Part shown: positions 1-8,340 of the stretch, one piece after another
Numbering within the stretch: position 1 is the stretch's first letter
Layout of the letters: every line of letters starts with the position of its first letter
Virus record (IMG/VR): IMGVR_UViG_3300009433_000019
Coordinates: 1 to 35,169 of that record
DNA: 35,169 nucleotides
Strand: one strand, 5' to 3'
Source of the DNA: a virus
Notes under the pieces: generated by a model
What the model was told of the DNA's origin: nothing
Databases searched by the model: none
The model's input: the letters and a program-made list of their open reading frames with translations, nothing else
Translations under genes and position numbers: made by a program

Positions 1-228
1 AGCCATTATCTCGGCTACCGCATTACCGTTAGCATCAATATAATTTTCAATTGTGTCTAGTGATGCTTTCCAATTATTTTCAACTCGGTAAACTTCATTC
101 TTTGCATCACCAGTAGCTTGGCACTGTCTTAATAGCAAAATACATAACACTACAATACCACCTAATAAAAACATTCTTGTATTTTTAGGGTCAGTTATTA
201 TAGCTAATATGTTTCTTAATATTATCAT
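1..228 (-). CDS. Membrane-anchored protein, 3' end outside window (spanin-like?)
   Basis: This open frame of 76 codons starts at ATG 228 and runs off the window edge. Its start overlaps the stop of the preceding gene as ATGA (225-228), a typical translational coupling. The visible protein has a short N-terminal stretch with Lys and Arg, then one hydrophobic segment at about residues 19-33 (FLLGGIVVLCILLL), then a polar, probably helical region (QATGDAKNEVYRVENNWKA). One N-terminal membrane anchor followed by a helical outer segment is the layout of an inner-membrane spanin (Rz-like), but also of many unrelated phage membrane proteins. The C-terminus is not visible, so the function is left open. 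The reading frame itself is convincing because of the overlap and the uninterrupted frame. Confidence 0.65.
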   Translation of the reverse strand, partial: MIILRNILAIITDPKNTRMFLLGGIVVLCILLLRQCQATGDAKNEVYRVENNWKASLDTIENYIDANGNAVAEIMA

Positions 229-467
229 ATGCTGTTTTCGTATACTTGTAATAATTTATAAGGAGTAACTTCACTCTCTCCATATTTCTTTATTAATTTA
301 TCTATAAACTTTTTTTCATTAGTTTTCATGTCCTCTAATTCATCAAAAAGATCATCTCTTTTCTCTGCTAGGCTTTGAATACTTTTTTGCATTAGATCAA
401 TCGAAGTTTCTATTTCCTTGTATCTATCTACAAAATTTATTAATTCTTTAGTTTCTTTCTTTGTCAT
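225..467 (-). CDS. Small coiled-coil protein, function unknown
   Basis: An 80-residue protein, highly charged and predicted almost wholly helical. Residues about 5-60 carry a heptad-like pattern of Ile, Leu and Met among Lys and Glu (for example IETSIDLMQKSIQSLAEKRDD), so a coiled coil is likely. No Cys and no membrane segment. The start ATG at 467 lies 14 bases after the stop of the large fibre gene; the leader is all A and T with no Shine-Dalgarno site. Its stop overlaps the start of the membrane protein at 228. It could be a small accessory of the fibre upstream or the first gene of a lysis or accessory block. I do not recognise a family. Confidence 0.6.
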   Translation of the reverse strand: MTKKETKELINFVDRYKEIETSIDLMQKSIQSLAEKRDDLFDELEDMKTNEKKFIDKLIKKYGESEVTPYKLLQVYENSI

Positions 468-481
468 TTTTAATTTTTTAA

Positions 482-3400
482 TTAAGGCATTAATTCATAT
501 GAAAACGTAAATCTATGTAAAGATGAATAAATTGCACTAGCCTCACCTGCGACACCTAATGTGCTCTCTGATCCAGAACCAGTTGTATCAAATACTAATC
601 TATTATTTATTGGATTAGACTGAAGGTTAATCCACAGAGCTTGCGAACTAACATCATTGTTAGGGGTTGATGGATCGTTTAGAGATCCACCTTGTACAGT
701 ACCGGAAGTCGGTGCTACTTGAAGAGGTGCAGTTAAATTGCCCACCAGCCATGGTAACGTACCACCAGTGTTTGTTGAAAAACCGCTCCCAGTTATACCA
801 TTGTAAATAAACTGGCCACCACCTTCATATCCACCATGACTATCACTGTTCATAGCACCTTGTGCAGTTCCACTAATATTTAAATTTCTACTTCCTTTTT
901 TAGTCCCGGAAGAAAAAGTGTAATCTGTAGCATTACCAGCTTCAGCAACTTGTACAGGAAGAGGTATCGGCCCAACTAATAAATTAGACTTAGGAATACG
1001 ATTTACCGGCAAATTTGAGTATGCCGCATCTGCTTGAGCTGGTGTCGTACCAGCAAAATCAGGCCAAAATGATACTGATGAATTTGCACCAGGCGCATTT
1101 GGAGAACCGTTTCTATCAATAACCCATCTAATCATACCACTCCCTGAGACGACTCTACCTACTCGTTGCCATTGATACCTGTACTTAAAGCCATAATCAT
1201 CATTATTCGTGCTTTGCCACATGTCAACAGTACTTGAAAATCCCTGTGACCCACTCATAAATGTCTGTTCTTGGATCGTAGGGCCACTCCATGCACCACC
1301 AAATTTAGAAATATAATGGTCTCCTACATAATCACCCCAAACCTTAAATGTTTGTCTAGATCTATATTGATCTCCTACATTAGTACCACCATAAGGGGTA
1401 GATGGTGTTGGGTTATTTGGCCAGGACGCGGCGGCAGGAGCACTGAGAGGTATACCTTGATTAAGGGTCTGCCCGCCATTAAAACCTTGACTTCCATTTG
1501 ATCTATTAACACCTCTTGCATCTCCAATACCATATAGATATGTTGTACCGCTTATATTATCACCACCCTTTGTACCAGATGGCCCAAACTCATCTTGATT
1601 TAAACCAATAGTTACACCACTACTAGTCTCTCCGGTGTTTTTAATATTAGTAGTCGTAGTGTCAGCCGTACCCCATAGTCTTATAGATGAATCCATGACA
1701 GTTACCAATGGGGATGGCTGGAGTGGTGGGTTGGTTTGAGTAGCATTGTCTGGTGAATATATCCATATTCCTCCAGCTGCAGTTCCTGAAACAGTAGTAC
1801 CCCCCTTTATATGTAATACACTTTCAGGTTCTAGTGAAATGTCTACTGCCGGGCCGACTGTAGAAGCCTTAGCATAAGGTCCTTTTATCATTGCCCCACC
1901 TGGGAATCTCTGCCACGGAGTACCCCCTAGATTAGTCGTACCACCCTCAGGGCCAAATCTTATTGTAGGATTATTAGAACCGCTACCGCCTATTGGACCT
2001 AAGGATGCGCCAATTACTATAGCAGGTTTGTCAAAATTGCCAGATATGAATATAGGATAGCCAAAGTATGCTGTCTTAGGTATCAGACCGCCAGCATTAG
2101 TAGAAGGTATTGTTATAACAGGTGTTGGCTCTACCGCAGTTCCTGTATCTACCGATATTGCAATATCCCCACCGCTTCCTGTAGTTAATGATAAATCTTG
2201 ACCTTTGCTACGAAGAGATAAGTACCCAGATCCAAGTGAACCTGAATCTATATTAATACCACCTCCCATACCAGGATTTAATGTTTGAAGATTTATATTA
2301 CCTGCGCCCATAGCACTATCATCAGTAATAAGATTAATAGCACCTGCAGTTTGATAAGTGGCTAATGGGTTATATATAGCTCCATAGCCCGCTGCTATTG
2401 TTACACCTGACTGATCACTCAGAAGTGTAGAAATTAATACACCGGTTGTAGGTATACTATCGACATCATTTCCAATTACTATACCTGTACCTCCTCCCCC
2501 ATTCATAAACGCGCCATCGTCACCTATGACACTTACTGTACCTGTTAAACTCTTAAGTTCTGCGTTAAGATTAGATCGTAGTTTTATAATTCCCCCTGAA
2601 TCGGCTTGAATTGTACCTGACTCTATTAAAGTAACACCGTCATAAGTACCTGTAATACCACCAGGTACTACAATGTTACCGCCACTCTGTATTCGTGTAC
2701 CTGCACCTGCACCAAGAGTAACAAGATTTAATTTAGCAGAATTTCCACCTACCATTGTATTTAACTCAATATTTAAATCTGATGTTTCAATTCCACCACC
2801 GACACTAGTACCACCTGCTTTAACACCAGTTGTTAAATCAATCGATAAACCAGCCCTCAGATTTAATCCTCGTTCCGTTGCGCTCAATTGTATACCGTAA
2901 GTTGCTGCCTTACTACCTGGTGTAGTAGCAGTTTTTCTTGTAATTAGAAGTAATGAATCATCTGGTGCTAATTGAATTCCTGCTAATAAAGTTGGATCGT
3001 CTTGTTCAAAATTATCATTTATACCGGTTTCACCACCCATAAGCTTAATTGCGCTTACACCACTGTCTTGTTGATGCACTAACATTGACATTACTGTAGT
3101 ATCAACATTACCAGCCATATCAGTACTTAAATTAAATTTAGGATCAAATGCAATTTGACCAAATGCAATATCGGTCGGTGAAATAGCACCTATCACTACT
3201 GATGATAATCCACCATTTCCTGGTGTAGCACCTGCTGTAATTATTGCAGGGTATAAAGCATTTTGATTTACTGGTACATAATTCCCTAGTGGATTATTAC
3301 CAAATGAATCCCATCCAATGGATATACCCGGGGATCCCTGTGGACCTGTTAAGTTAGTATTTGTAATGCCCCAATTAACACCATCATATTCCCATACTTG

Positions 3401-3670
3401 CCCATCAGCTTGTAGGTAAAAATCATTATTTAATAAATCAGGTGAAACAATAATCGTATTAGGATTAGTTCCTGGGCTAACTGTAAGGTCTTGATACCAT
3501 TCGGTTCCTCTTTCGCCACGTCCGCCAATAGGACCAGGTAAACCTTGTGGTCCATTTGGACCAGGCGCCCCTCCTCCATTTAAAATAAGTTGATCAAAAT
3601 TAAAATTTACTTTATCAACGAATTGAGAAATAGTATCTGAGGCTAATATTTCTTGTATGGTAATTGCCAT
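482..3670 (-). CDS. Long tail fibre protein with collagen-like hinge
   Basis: A 1062-residue virion fibre protein. Residues 1-30 form a probable docking segment (MAITIQEILASD) that closely matches the start of the 216-residue protein encoded at 14395-15045. Residues 34-57 are eight collagen-like Gly-X-Y triplets (GAPGPNGPQGLPGPIGGRGE and on). A WYQD motif follows, then NDFYLQADGQVWEYDG at about 83-97 and a second short Gly block at 109-117. This WY / YL-x-x-x-G-x-V-W / Gly-repeat module is common in phage tail fibres. The remainder, roughly 130-1000, is rich in Gly, Ser, Thr and Asn with alternating Ile, Val and Leu, as expected for a trimeric beta-helix shaft, and repeatedly contains segments such as GGIIKL and GNINLQT. 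The C-terminus (FTFSYELMP) probably carries or adjoins the receptor-facing tip. No chaperone domain is recognisable. Role inferred: host recognition fibre. Confidence 0.8.
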   Translation of the reverse strand: MAITIQEILASDTISQFVDKVNFNFDQLILNGGGAPGPNGPQGLPGPIGGRGERGTEWYQDLTVSPGTNPNTIIVSPDLLNNDFYLQADGQVWEYDGVNWGITNTNLTGPQGSPGISIGWDSFGNNPLGNYVPVNQNALYPAIITAGATPGNGGLSSVVIGAISPTDIAFGQIAFDPKFNLSTDMAGNVDTTVMSMLVHQQDSGVSAIKLMGGETGINDNFEQDDPTLLAGIQLAPDDSLLLITRKTATTPGSKAATYGIQLSATERGLNLRAGLSIDLTTGVKAGGTSVGGGIETSDLNIELNTMVGGNSAKLNLVTLGAGAGTRIQSGGNIVVPGGITGTYDGVTLIESGTIQADSGGIIKLRSNLNAELKSLTGTVSVIGDDGAFMNGGGGTGIVIGNDVDSIPTTGVLISTLLSDQSGVTIAAGYGAIYNPLATYQTAGAINLITDDSAMGAGNINLQTLNPGMGGGINIDSGSLGSGYLSLRSKGQDLSLTTGSGGDIAISVDTGTAVEPTPVITIPSTNAGGLIPKTAYFGYPIFISGNFDKPAIVIGASLGPIGGSGSNNPTIRFGPEGGTTNLGGTPWQRFPGGAMIKGPYAKASTVGPAVDISLEPESVLHIKGGTTVSGTAAGGIWIYSPDNATQTNPPLQPSPLVTVMDSSIRLWGTADTTTTNIKNTGETSSGVTIGLNQDEFGPSGTKGGDNISGTTYLYGIGDARGVNRSNGSQGFNGGQTLNQGIPLSAPAAASWPNNPTPSTPYGGTNVGDQYRSRQTFKVWGDYVGDHYISKFGGAWSGPTIQEQTFMSGSQGFSSTVDMWQSTNNDDYGFKYRYQWQRVGRVVSGSGMIRWVIDRNGSPNAPGANSSVSFWPDFAGTTPAQADAAYSNLPVNRIPKSNLLVGPIPLPVQVAEAGNATDYTFSSGTKKGSRNLNISGTAQGAMNSDSHGGYEGGGQFIYNGITGSGFSTNTGGTLPWLVGNLTAPLQVAPTSGTVQGGSLNDPSTPNNDVSSQALWINLQSNPINNRLVFDTTGSGSESTLGVAGEASAIYSSLHRFTFSYELMP

Positions 3671-3677
3671 CGTATTC

Positions 3678-6600
3678 TTATTTTTTAACTATAGTAACAC
3701 TAAACCCAAATGATTCAGTAAAACCTGTCCTTTTGTTATATATTAGGCTAAGATCAAATGGATTATTATTTATTAATCTTGACCCAACAGCTGTGTTTAT
3801 GTTTAACCCAGCAGCAGACTTCTCTGTGTTTGTTAATGAGGCAGTAGAATAATCAATAGGGCTATCATCTCTTGTACTCTTTACATAAAAATCTATATTG
3901 CCTACTTTATATAATTGCAGTATATTTTGAGTAATGTATCTAATTACATCATCATCAATAGTATCTAAATCACCGTAGCTAAATTCAGGCTTTATAAATT
4001 TTACAAATTGCTCTTTAATAGGATCAAATAAAAATTCAATTAATCTTTTTTGTATAAAATTATAAAATTTAATTGACGTATTATTTTCAGTAGTCATAAA
4101 TGTACCTTCTATTAATGATGGTTGTTTTATAGCACCCCTTACGAATGGTGAATACTCAAATGTTTCTAATTCAATTTGTTCAGGTACTTTTAAATATTTG
4201 GAACCAAAAAATGATTTCTTTTCTGTCATTGCTTTAGTACCAATAACAGATTCTACTTGAGATTTATCTATACTCTTTCTAAAATAAGCAGGTTCCCAAT
4301 TTGATGCGAACGCGTAAAAGTTTCTGCTTGCAATTCCTACTTCATTAATTAAAGGGTATAAACTTAAGAATGCATTATCAATAGAAAGCTCTAATACAGT
4401 AGATGGATCTTCTTCATTAACTTTATGATAAAATAAATTCTTTATTTGTCCAAAATTGCTAACATCACTAGAATTAAATTGAGTATTTGTATATCTACAT
4501 AATTCTAATACTTTCTCTTTATATATAGCATCTTCCGGTATAGGTGGATTAAAATCAACATTAAGATAAGGGTCTCTAAAATATAAAATATCTAAAGCCG
4601 TTGGTTGATAATAACCAGCATGCCTTCCTATTGGGGTTATTCTAGGCTTTGTTTGTAACGAAAGACCATAGCCAATAATATCTGTTAAGTTAAACACAGT
4701 AGGTTTAGCAGGATCAGGTAATGCTCCAATATACACAGATTTTAGAATGTCCGACTGTGACCTTAACTCAATAGAAAAGGTTTGTGCAATATTTCCATCA
4801 GAGTCTAATACACGGTTACCGTTTTTATCAATAGTTTCATATACTATAGATGGGTCTCCTAAATTAACATTCTTAAAAAGAGTAGCAGAACCAATATCGG
4901 TTAATCTGGTAGAATAAGCATCAAACCCACCACCAAGAGTAATGTATGAGGCTTGTAATAAAGCAGCTGTTGTTGGTATACCACCACCAGGGAAAAATGC
5001 CACACCATTTACTGTTATAGTAGATGCATAAAATTCAGTATCAGATACTACTCTTATAATATCACTTATTTCATATACATCTGCTCCTATTTGAAATTGT
5101 ATTGTATTAAATAATCCATTACTCCCTCTCCTAATATCAGATAAAAATTTTGTATGAACATTATTTATATCAGGTATTCCTTTAAAAAGAAATGCATTAA
5201 CCACAGGGTCAAACTGAGCGGCATTCAACGCAATCGTACCACTTAATGAACCGTTTTTATAAATATATTCACCTTGCGCATTTTTTTCAGGTTCACATTC
5301 ATTAGGTGTACTTTGTGTTTCATATTCATTTCTTAAAGAATATAATGCAGTTCTATCAATACTTTGTTCTCCATTATTAAAACATTCATTATCTAGTGTT
5401 AAAAAGATCATCATTACAACAGTCTTCCACTTTTCATTCTTTACAAATTTTACTTGTGTAGTAGGTTTACTTGGCGCGTTAGGTATCAGCATTACAGAAA
5501 ATCGATAATCATTAAAGCTACCATTAGTAAGATATTTTAATGACCTGGCATTAAAGTTAGGCTTTTCTTTAGGGTTAGCTTTTGATTTTGCTATAATTCT
5601 AACGCCTCTTAAAAATGTTTCTGAAAAGTTTTTTTCATCACCACCATTAAACCTACCATATCTAATTTGCCTGTCTATTAAATTAATATTCCCACCTGTA
5701 GTAAACTTATCAACAATAAAATAATCATTAAAATAATCTTTATCAACCTTTTGGAAAGTACCTGGTGTATAAACTGCACCTGTTATAGGATTAGCTTCAA
5801 TAGTATCAGTTGGTGCAGAATCAATATAACTCCAGGAGTTCTTAATTGCTTCATTGCCGAAATAATCAGGAAATTCACATAAGTAATACCACTCGTGAGT
5901 AAACCCTTGCGCAATTTGGCCTACTTCCCATTTAGATGGTGCAAAATTATTTTGACCAAATGCTTCATTAACATTTAAGCTATATGGTAAATTTCTAACA
6001 TTTTTACCATCATTTAACCAAGACCATTTATTTATATAAGGAATTACTCTAGATGCTGTTGCCTGTTGCGTCAAGTAATTTTCCTCAAGCCTATCATATT
6101 CGGATTTTATAACAGTATCAAAAGTTTCATCAGGTGATGCATCTTTTAATAAACCTATTAATCTAGCAAAACCACCATCATCATAAAATGCTCTAACTTC
6201 TGGATTAGCACTGATATTAATATAAACACCATCATCGTTTGTTTGATTATAATTTTGGATCTCATAATTAAGCTCACCTAATTTACTATACATAGTGCTA
6301 TAAAAATCATAATCAAAATCCTTAATAGGAAATATTGAAAACCTACCAAAGGATGGCCTATAATCAGAGTATAAAGCAACCTGCCCACTACGAGTGATAT
6401 TTATTTGATCGTCATTAAGTGTTATAATTACATTTTCGTCTACACCTTCGTATCCTATAATTTTACCAGCTTTATTTATTATTGGATTATCTAAATATGG
6501 CACCCAATCCCCAATTTGAGCAAACCCATCCTTAGACTGTATCCAATTACCTTTTATAAATCGATTCTGGTCACCGTTTGCAACTTTAAGTAAGGAGCCT

Positions 6601-8279
6601 TTCACATCATTACCACCTACAAAGTTTTTAGTGTCATCTACTACTGACGATAAAGGATATGTTAAAATTGAGTTTATCATTAATGGATAATCTACAAAAT
6701 CCATCTTAAATCTTAATCTATTAAATCTATCTCCACCAAATCTTGATTGAATAAAAACAGTACTGTTATTATAAGAAGCTTCAAAAAATCTAGATTCTAC
6801 AGGTATTCCGATATTAATAGCTGACGTAATAGATTTAGCAATTTCATCAGGTGTACCGTTAGGATTAAAAAACTGAAACTTACTCTTACCTGGTTCAGGT
6901 ACTTCTATTGAACTAGCAGCAATTTGACCTACCTCATTAATACCATCATAGAAAGTAATTCTAAATCCATCAGTTAATTCATCTAATATATCAAACTTAC
7001 ACGTGGCTTTACCTTGCTGTGGTAATATTTTGGCATTAGCATATGTATCAGGATATTTAAACCCAGTAAGAACCGAAATGTCAATTTTAGTATCAAAAAT
7101 TCGTATTTCATTATTACCCCATTGAGAGCCTTTCTTAACAGTATGAAAACTATTATTTTTATCCTTAATATAAAATATTGATTCTACTTCATCCACTCTC
7201 TGTGGTGTAGGTAGGCCTGTAACTGTTGTAGTTTTAGCAGGGTCTAAATAAATAAGCATACCGTTAGTGTTTGTCATCTCAAACGGTGTGTTAAGTTGCT
7301 CAGATACTTCAGTTATTGTTTTAATCTTAGGCAGCTGAGTTTTTTCTGTATTTTTATAAAAGCCTTCGCCTGATATATCAAATAATCCTTCTTCTATTTC
7401 ATTTACATATAAACCAAAATAGCGATTCATAGAATAATCAGGTGCATCCGCATCAGAAAACAGAAATTCTAAATTTATTAAGTTAGCTAACAATACACCG
7501 TTTCGCTGAAACCCTTCAGTAAAGAAGAATTCATTTTGTATTATTGTAGCATCTTTTGTTATTAGATCACCGTATGCAAAGCTACCGCTTGAGGTAAACC
7601 CACCCTTTGTATAGTTAATACCTGCCCATTGTATTGGTTCATCGTTTCTCCATGAAATATTTAAAGGTGTTTCAGGAAAAGATTCTTGGTTTCTATAATT
7701 TCTTATATAAGAACCTAATAAACTATTGCTACTTAAATCAAATGTTTTAATTGCAGTACAATTTTCTAGAACATTTTTTGTAAATGCTGTCGATGTTTGT
7801 GCGTCTAAATAATTAGTGTTTTCTAAAGATTCTTTTATGTTATTTACTGCTGCTGGGTTATCTATTCTAAATATTACAAAATTATTAGGAATCTGTTCAT
7901 TTAACCAGAGCGGTGATAGCATCCCTAAATTTTCTGAATACGCTTCAGATGCCACTGACCTTGTACCAGCAGAATAAAACATTTCGTACTGATTTTGGTA
8001 TTGTGAAAGAACTGATATATCTTGAAATTCTTGGAATACTTCATATGCTAAGTCTTTTGGAAATTTACCACCTTGAAAAAATTTAAAAACATCTCTATCA
8101 TAAGTATCATTACCACTTACTTTAAAGGCCTTAAATGTAGATGAGGCTAGCTGAGTATTTGCACTAAAAGATTCTAAGTATATGTTATCACCATTACTAA
8201 CTAACTTAACATTACCTGTTAATTTAGGATTTGTTCTAATTATACTATAAGAAGCCTTGTCTAAAAGTTTTTCAGCCAT
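3678..8279 (-). CDS. Very large virion/baseplate structural protein
   Basis: A 1533-residue protein, the longest in the window, with mixed alpha/beta composition and no signal peptide, membrane segment or enzymatic motif that I can identify. It opens with RTNPKLTGNVKLV and NIYLESF, a start that I associate with large structural proteins of big marine myoviruses; this is recollection of a pattern and not a search result. A further compositional marker is a run of aromatic-rich loops (for example EWYYLCEFPDYFGNE). It lies between the 1297-residue protein and the distal fibre, so a role at the baseplate rim or as a fibre-attachment platform is plausible. A strong late-promoter-like motif sits 26 bases upstream of its start and an inverted repeat ends two bases before the ATG. 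The gene stops 7 bases before the fibre gene begins. Confidence 0.7.
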   Translation of the reverse strand: MAEKLLDKASYSIIRTNPKLTGNVKLVSNGDNIYLESFSANTQLASSTFKAFKVSGNDTYDRDVFKFFQGGKFPKDLAYEVFQEFQDISVLSQYQNQYEMFYSAGTRSVASEAYSENLGMLSPLWLNEQIPNNFVIFRIDNPAAVNNIKESLENTNYLDAQTSTAFTKNVLENCTAIKTFDLSSNSLLGSYIRNYRNQESFPETPLNISWRNDEPIQWAGINYTKGGFTSSGSFAYGDLITKDATIIQNEFFFTEGFQRNGVLLANLINLEFLFSDADAPDYSMNRYFGLYVNEIEEGLFDISGEGFYKNTEKTQLPKIKTITEVSEQLNTPFEMTNTNGMLIYLDPAKTTTVTGLPTPQRVDEVESIFYIKDKNNSFHTVKKGSQWGNNEIRIFDTKIDISVLTGFKYPDTYANAKILPQQGKATCKFDILDELTDGFRITFYDGINEVGQIAASSIEVPEPGKSKFQFFNPNGTPDEIAKSITSAINIGIPVESRFFEASYNNSTVFIQSRFGGDRFNRLRFKMDFVDYPLMINSILTYPLSSVVDDTKNFVGGNDVKGSLLKVANGDQNRFIKGNWIQSKDGFAQIGDWVPYLDNPIINKAGKIIGYEGVDENVIITLNDDQINITRSGQVALYSDYRPSFGRFSIFPIKDFDYDFYSTMYSKLGELNYEIQNYNQTNDDGVYINISANPEVRAFYDDGGFARLIGLLKDASPDETFDTVIKSEYDRLEENYLTQQATASRVIPYINKWSWLNDGKNVRNLPYSLNVNEAFGQNNFAPSKWEVGQIAQGFTHEWYYLCEFPDYFGNEAIKNSWSYIDSAPTDTIEANPITGAVYTPGTFQKVDKDYFNDYFIVDKFTTGGNINLIDRQIRYGRFNGGDEKNFSETFLRGVRIIAKSKANPKEKPNFNARSLKYLTNGSFNDYRFSVMLIPNAPSKPTTQVKFVKNEKWKTVVMMIFLTLDNECFNNGEQSIDRTALYSLRNEYETQSTPNECEPEKNAQGEYIYKNGSLSGTIALNAAQFDPVVNAFLFKGIPDINNVHTKFLSDIRRGSNGLFNTIQFQIGADVYEISDIIRVVSDTEFYASTITVNGVAFFPGGGIPTTAALLQASYITLGGGFDAYSTRLTDIGSATLFKNVNLGDPSIVYETIDKNGNRVLDSDGNIAQTFSIELRSQSDILKSVYIGALPDPAKPTVFNLTDIIGYGLSLQTKPRITPIGRHAGYYQPTALDILYFRDPYLNVDFNPPIPEDAIYKEKVLELCRYTNTQFNSSDVSNFGQIKNLFYHKVNEEDPSTVLELSIDNAFLSLYPLINEVGIASRNFYAFASNWEPAYFRKSIDKSQVESVIGTKAMTEKKSFFGSKYLKVPEQIELETFEYSPFVRGAIKQPSLIEGTFMTTENNTSIKFYNFIQKRLIEFLFDPIKEQFVKFIKPEFSYGDLDTIDDDVIRYITQNILQLYKVGNIDFYVKSTRDDSPIDYSTASLTNTEKSAAGLNINTAVGSRLINNNPFDLSLIYNKRTGFTESFGFSVTIVKK

Positions 8280-8281
8280 TT

Positions 8282-8320
8282 ATCTTTCTCTTTTTTTATT
8301 TATTCACCAAAGATAAAGAT
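8282..8320 (-). repeat. Inverted repeat before the 1533-residue gene
   Basis: Arms at 8282-8293 and 8309-8320 are complementary at 11 of 12 bases (aaagataaagat against atctttctcttt), with a 15-base AT-rich centre. The dyad surrounds the late-promoter-like motif and its inner edge lies two bases before the ATG. It occupies most of the 61-base gap 8280-8340, in which I see nothing else. It lacks GC content, so a strong intrinsic terminator is unlikely. Confidence 0.5.
8290..8305 (-). promoter_or_regulatory. Late-promoter-like motif
   Basis: The minus strand reads GAATAAATAAAAAAAG, with the first G exactly 26 bases before the A of the ATG at 8279. AATAAATA matches the T4-type late promoter element (TATAAATA in T4, NATAAATA in related cyanophages). 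The same motif at the same spacing recurs at three other genes here. Confidence 0.6.
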
Positions 8321-8340
8321 AAAATAAATTAAGAATGTTA

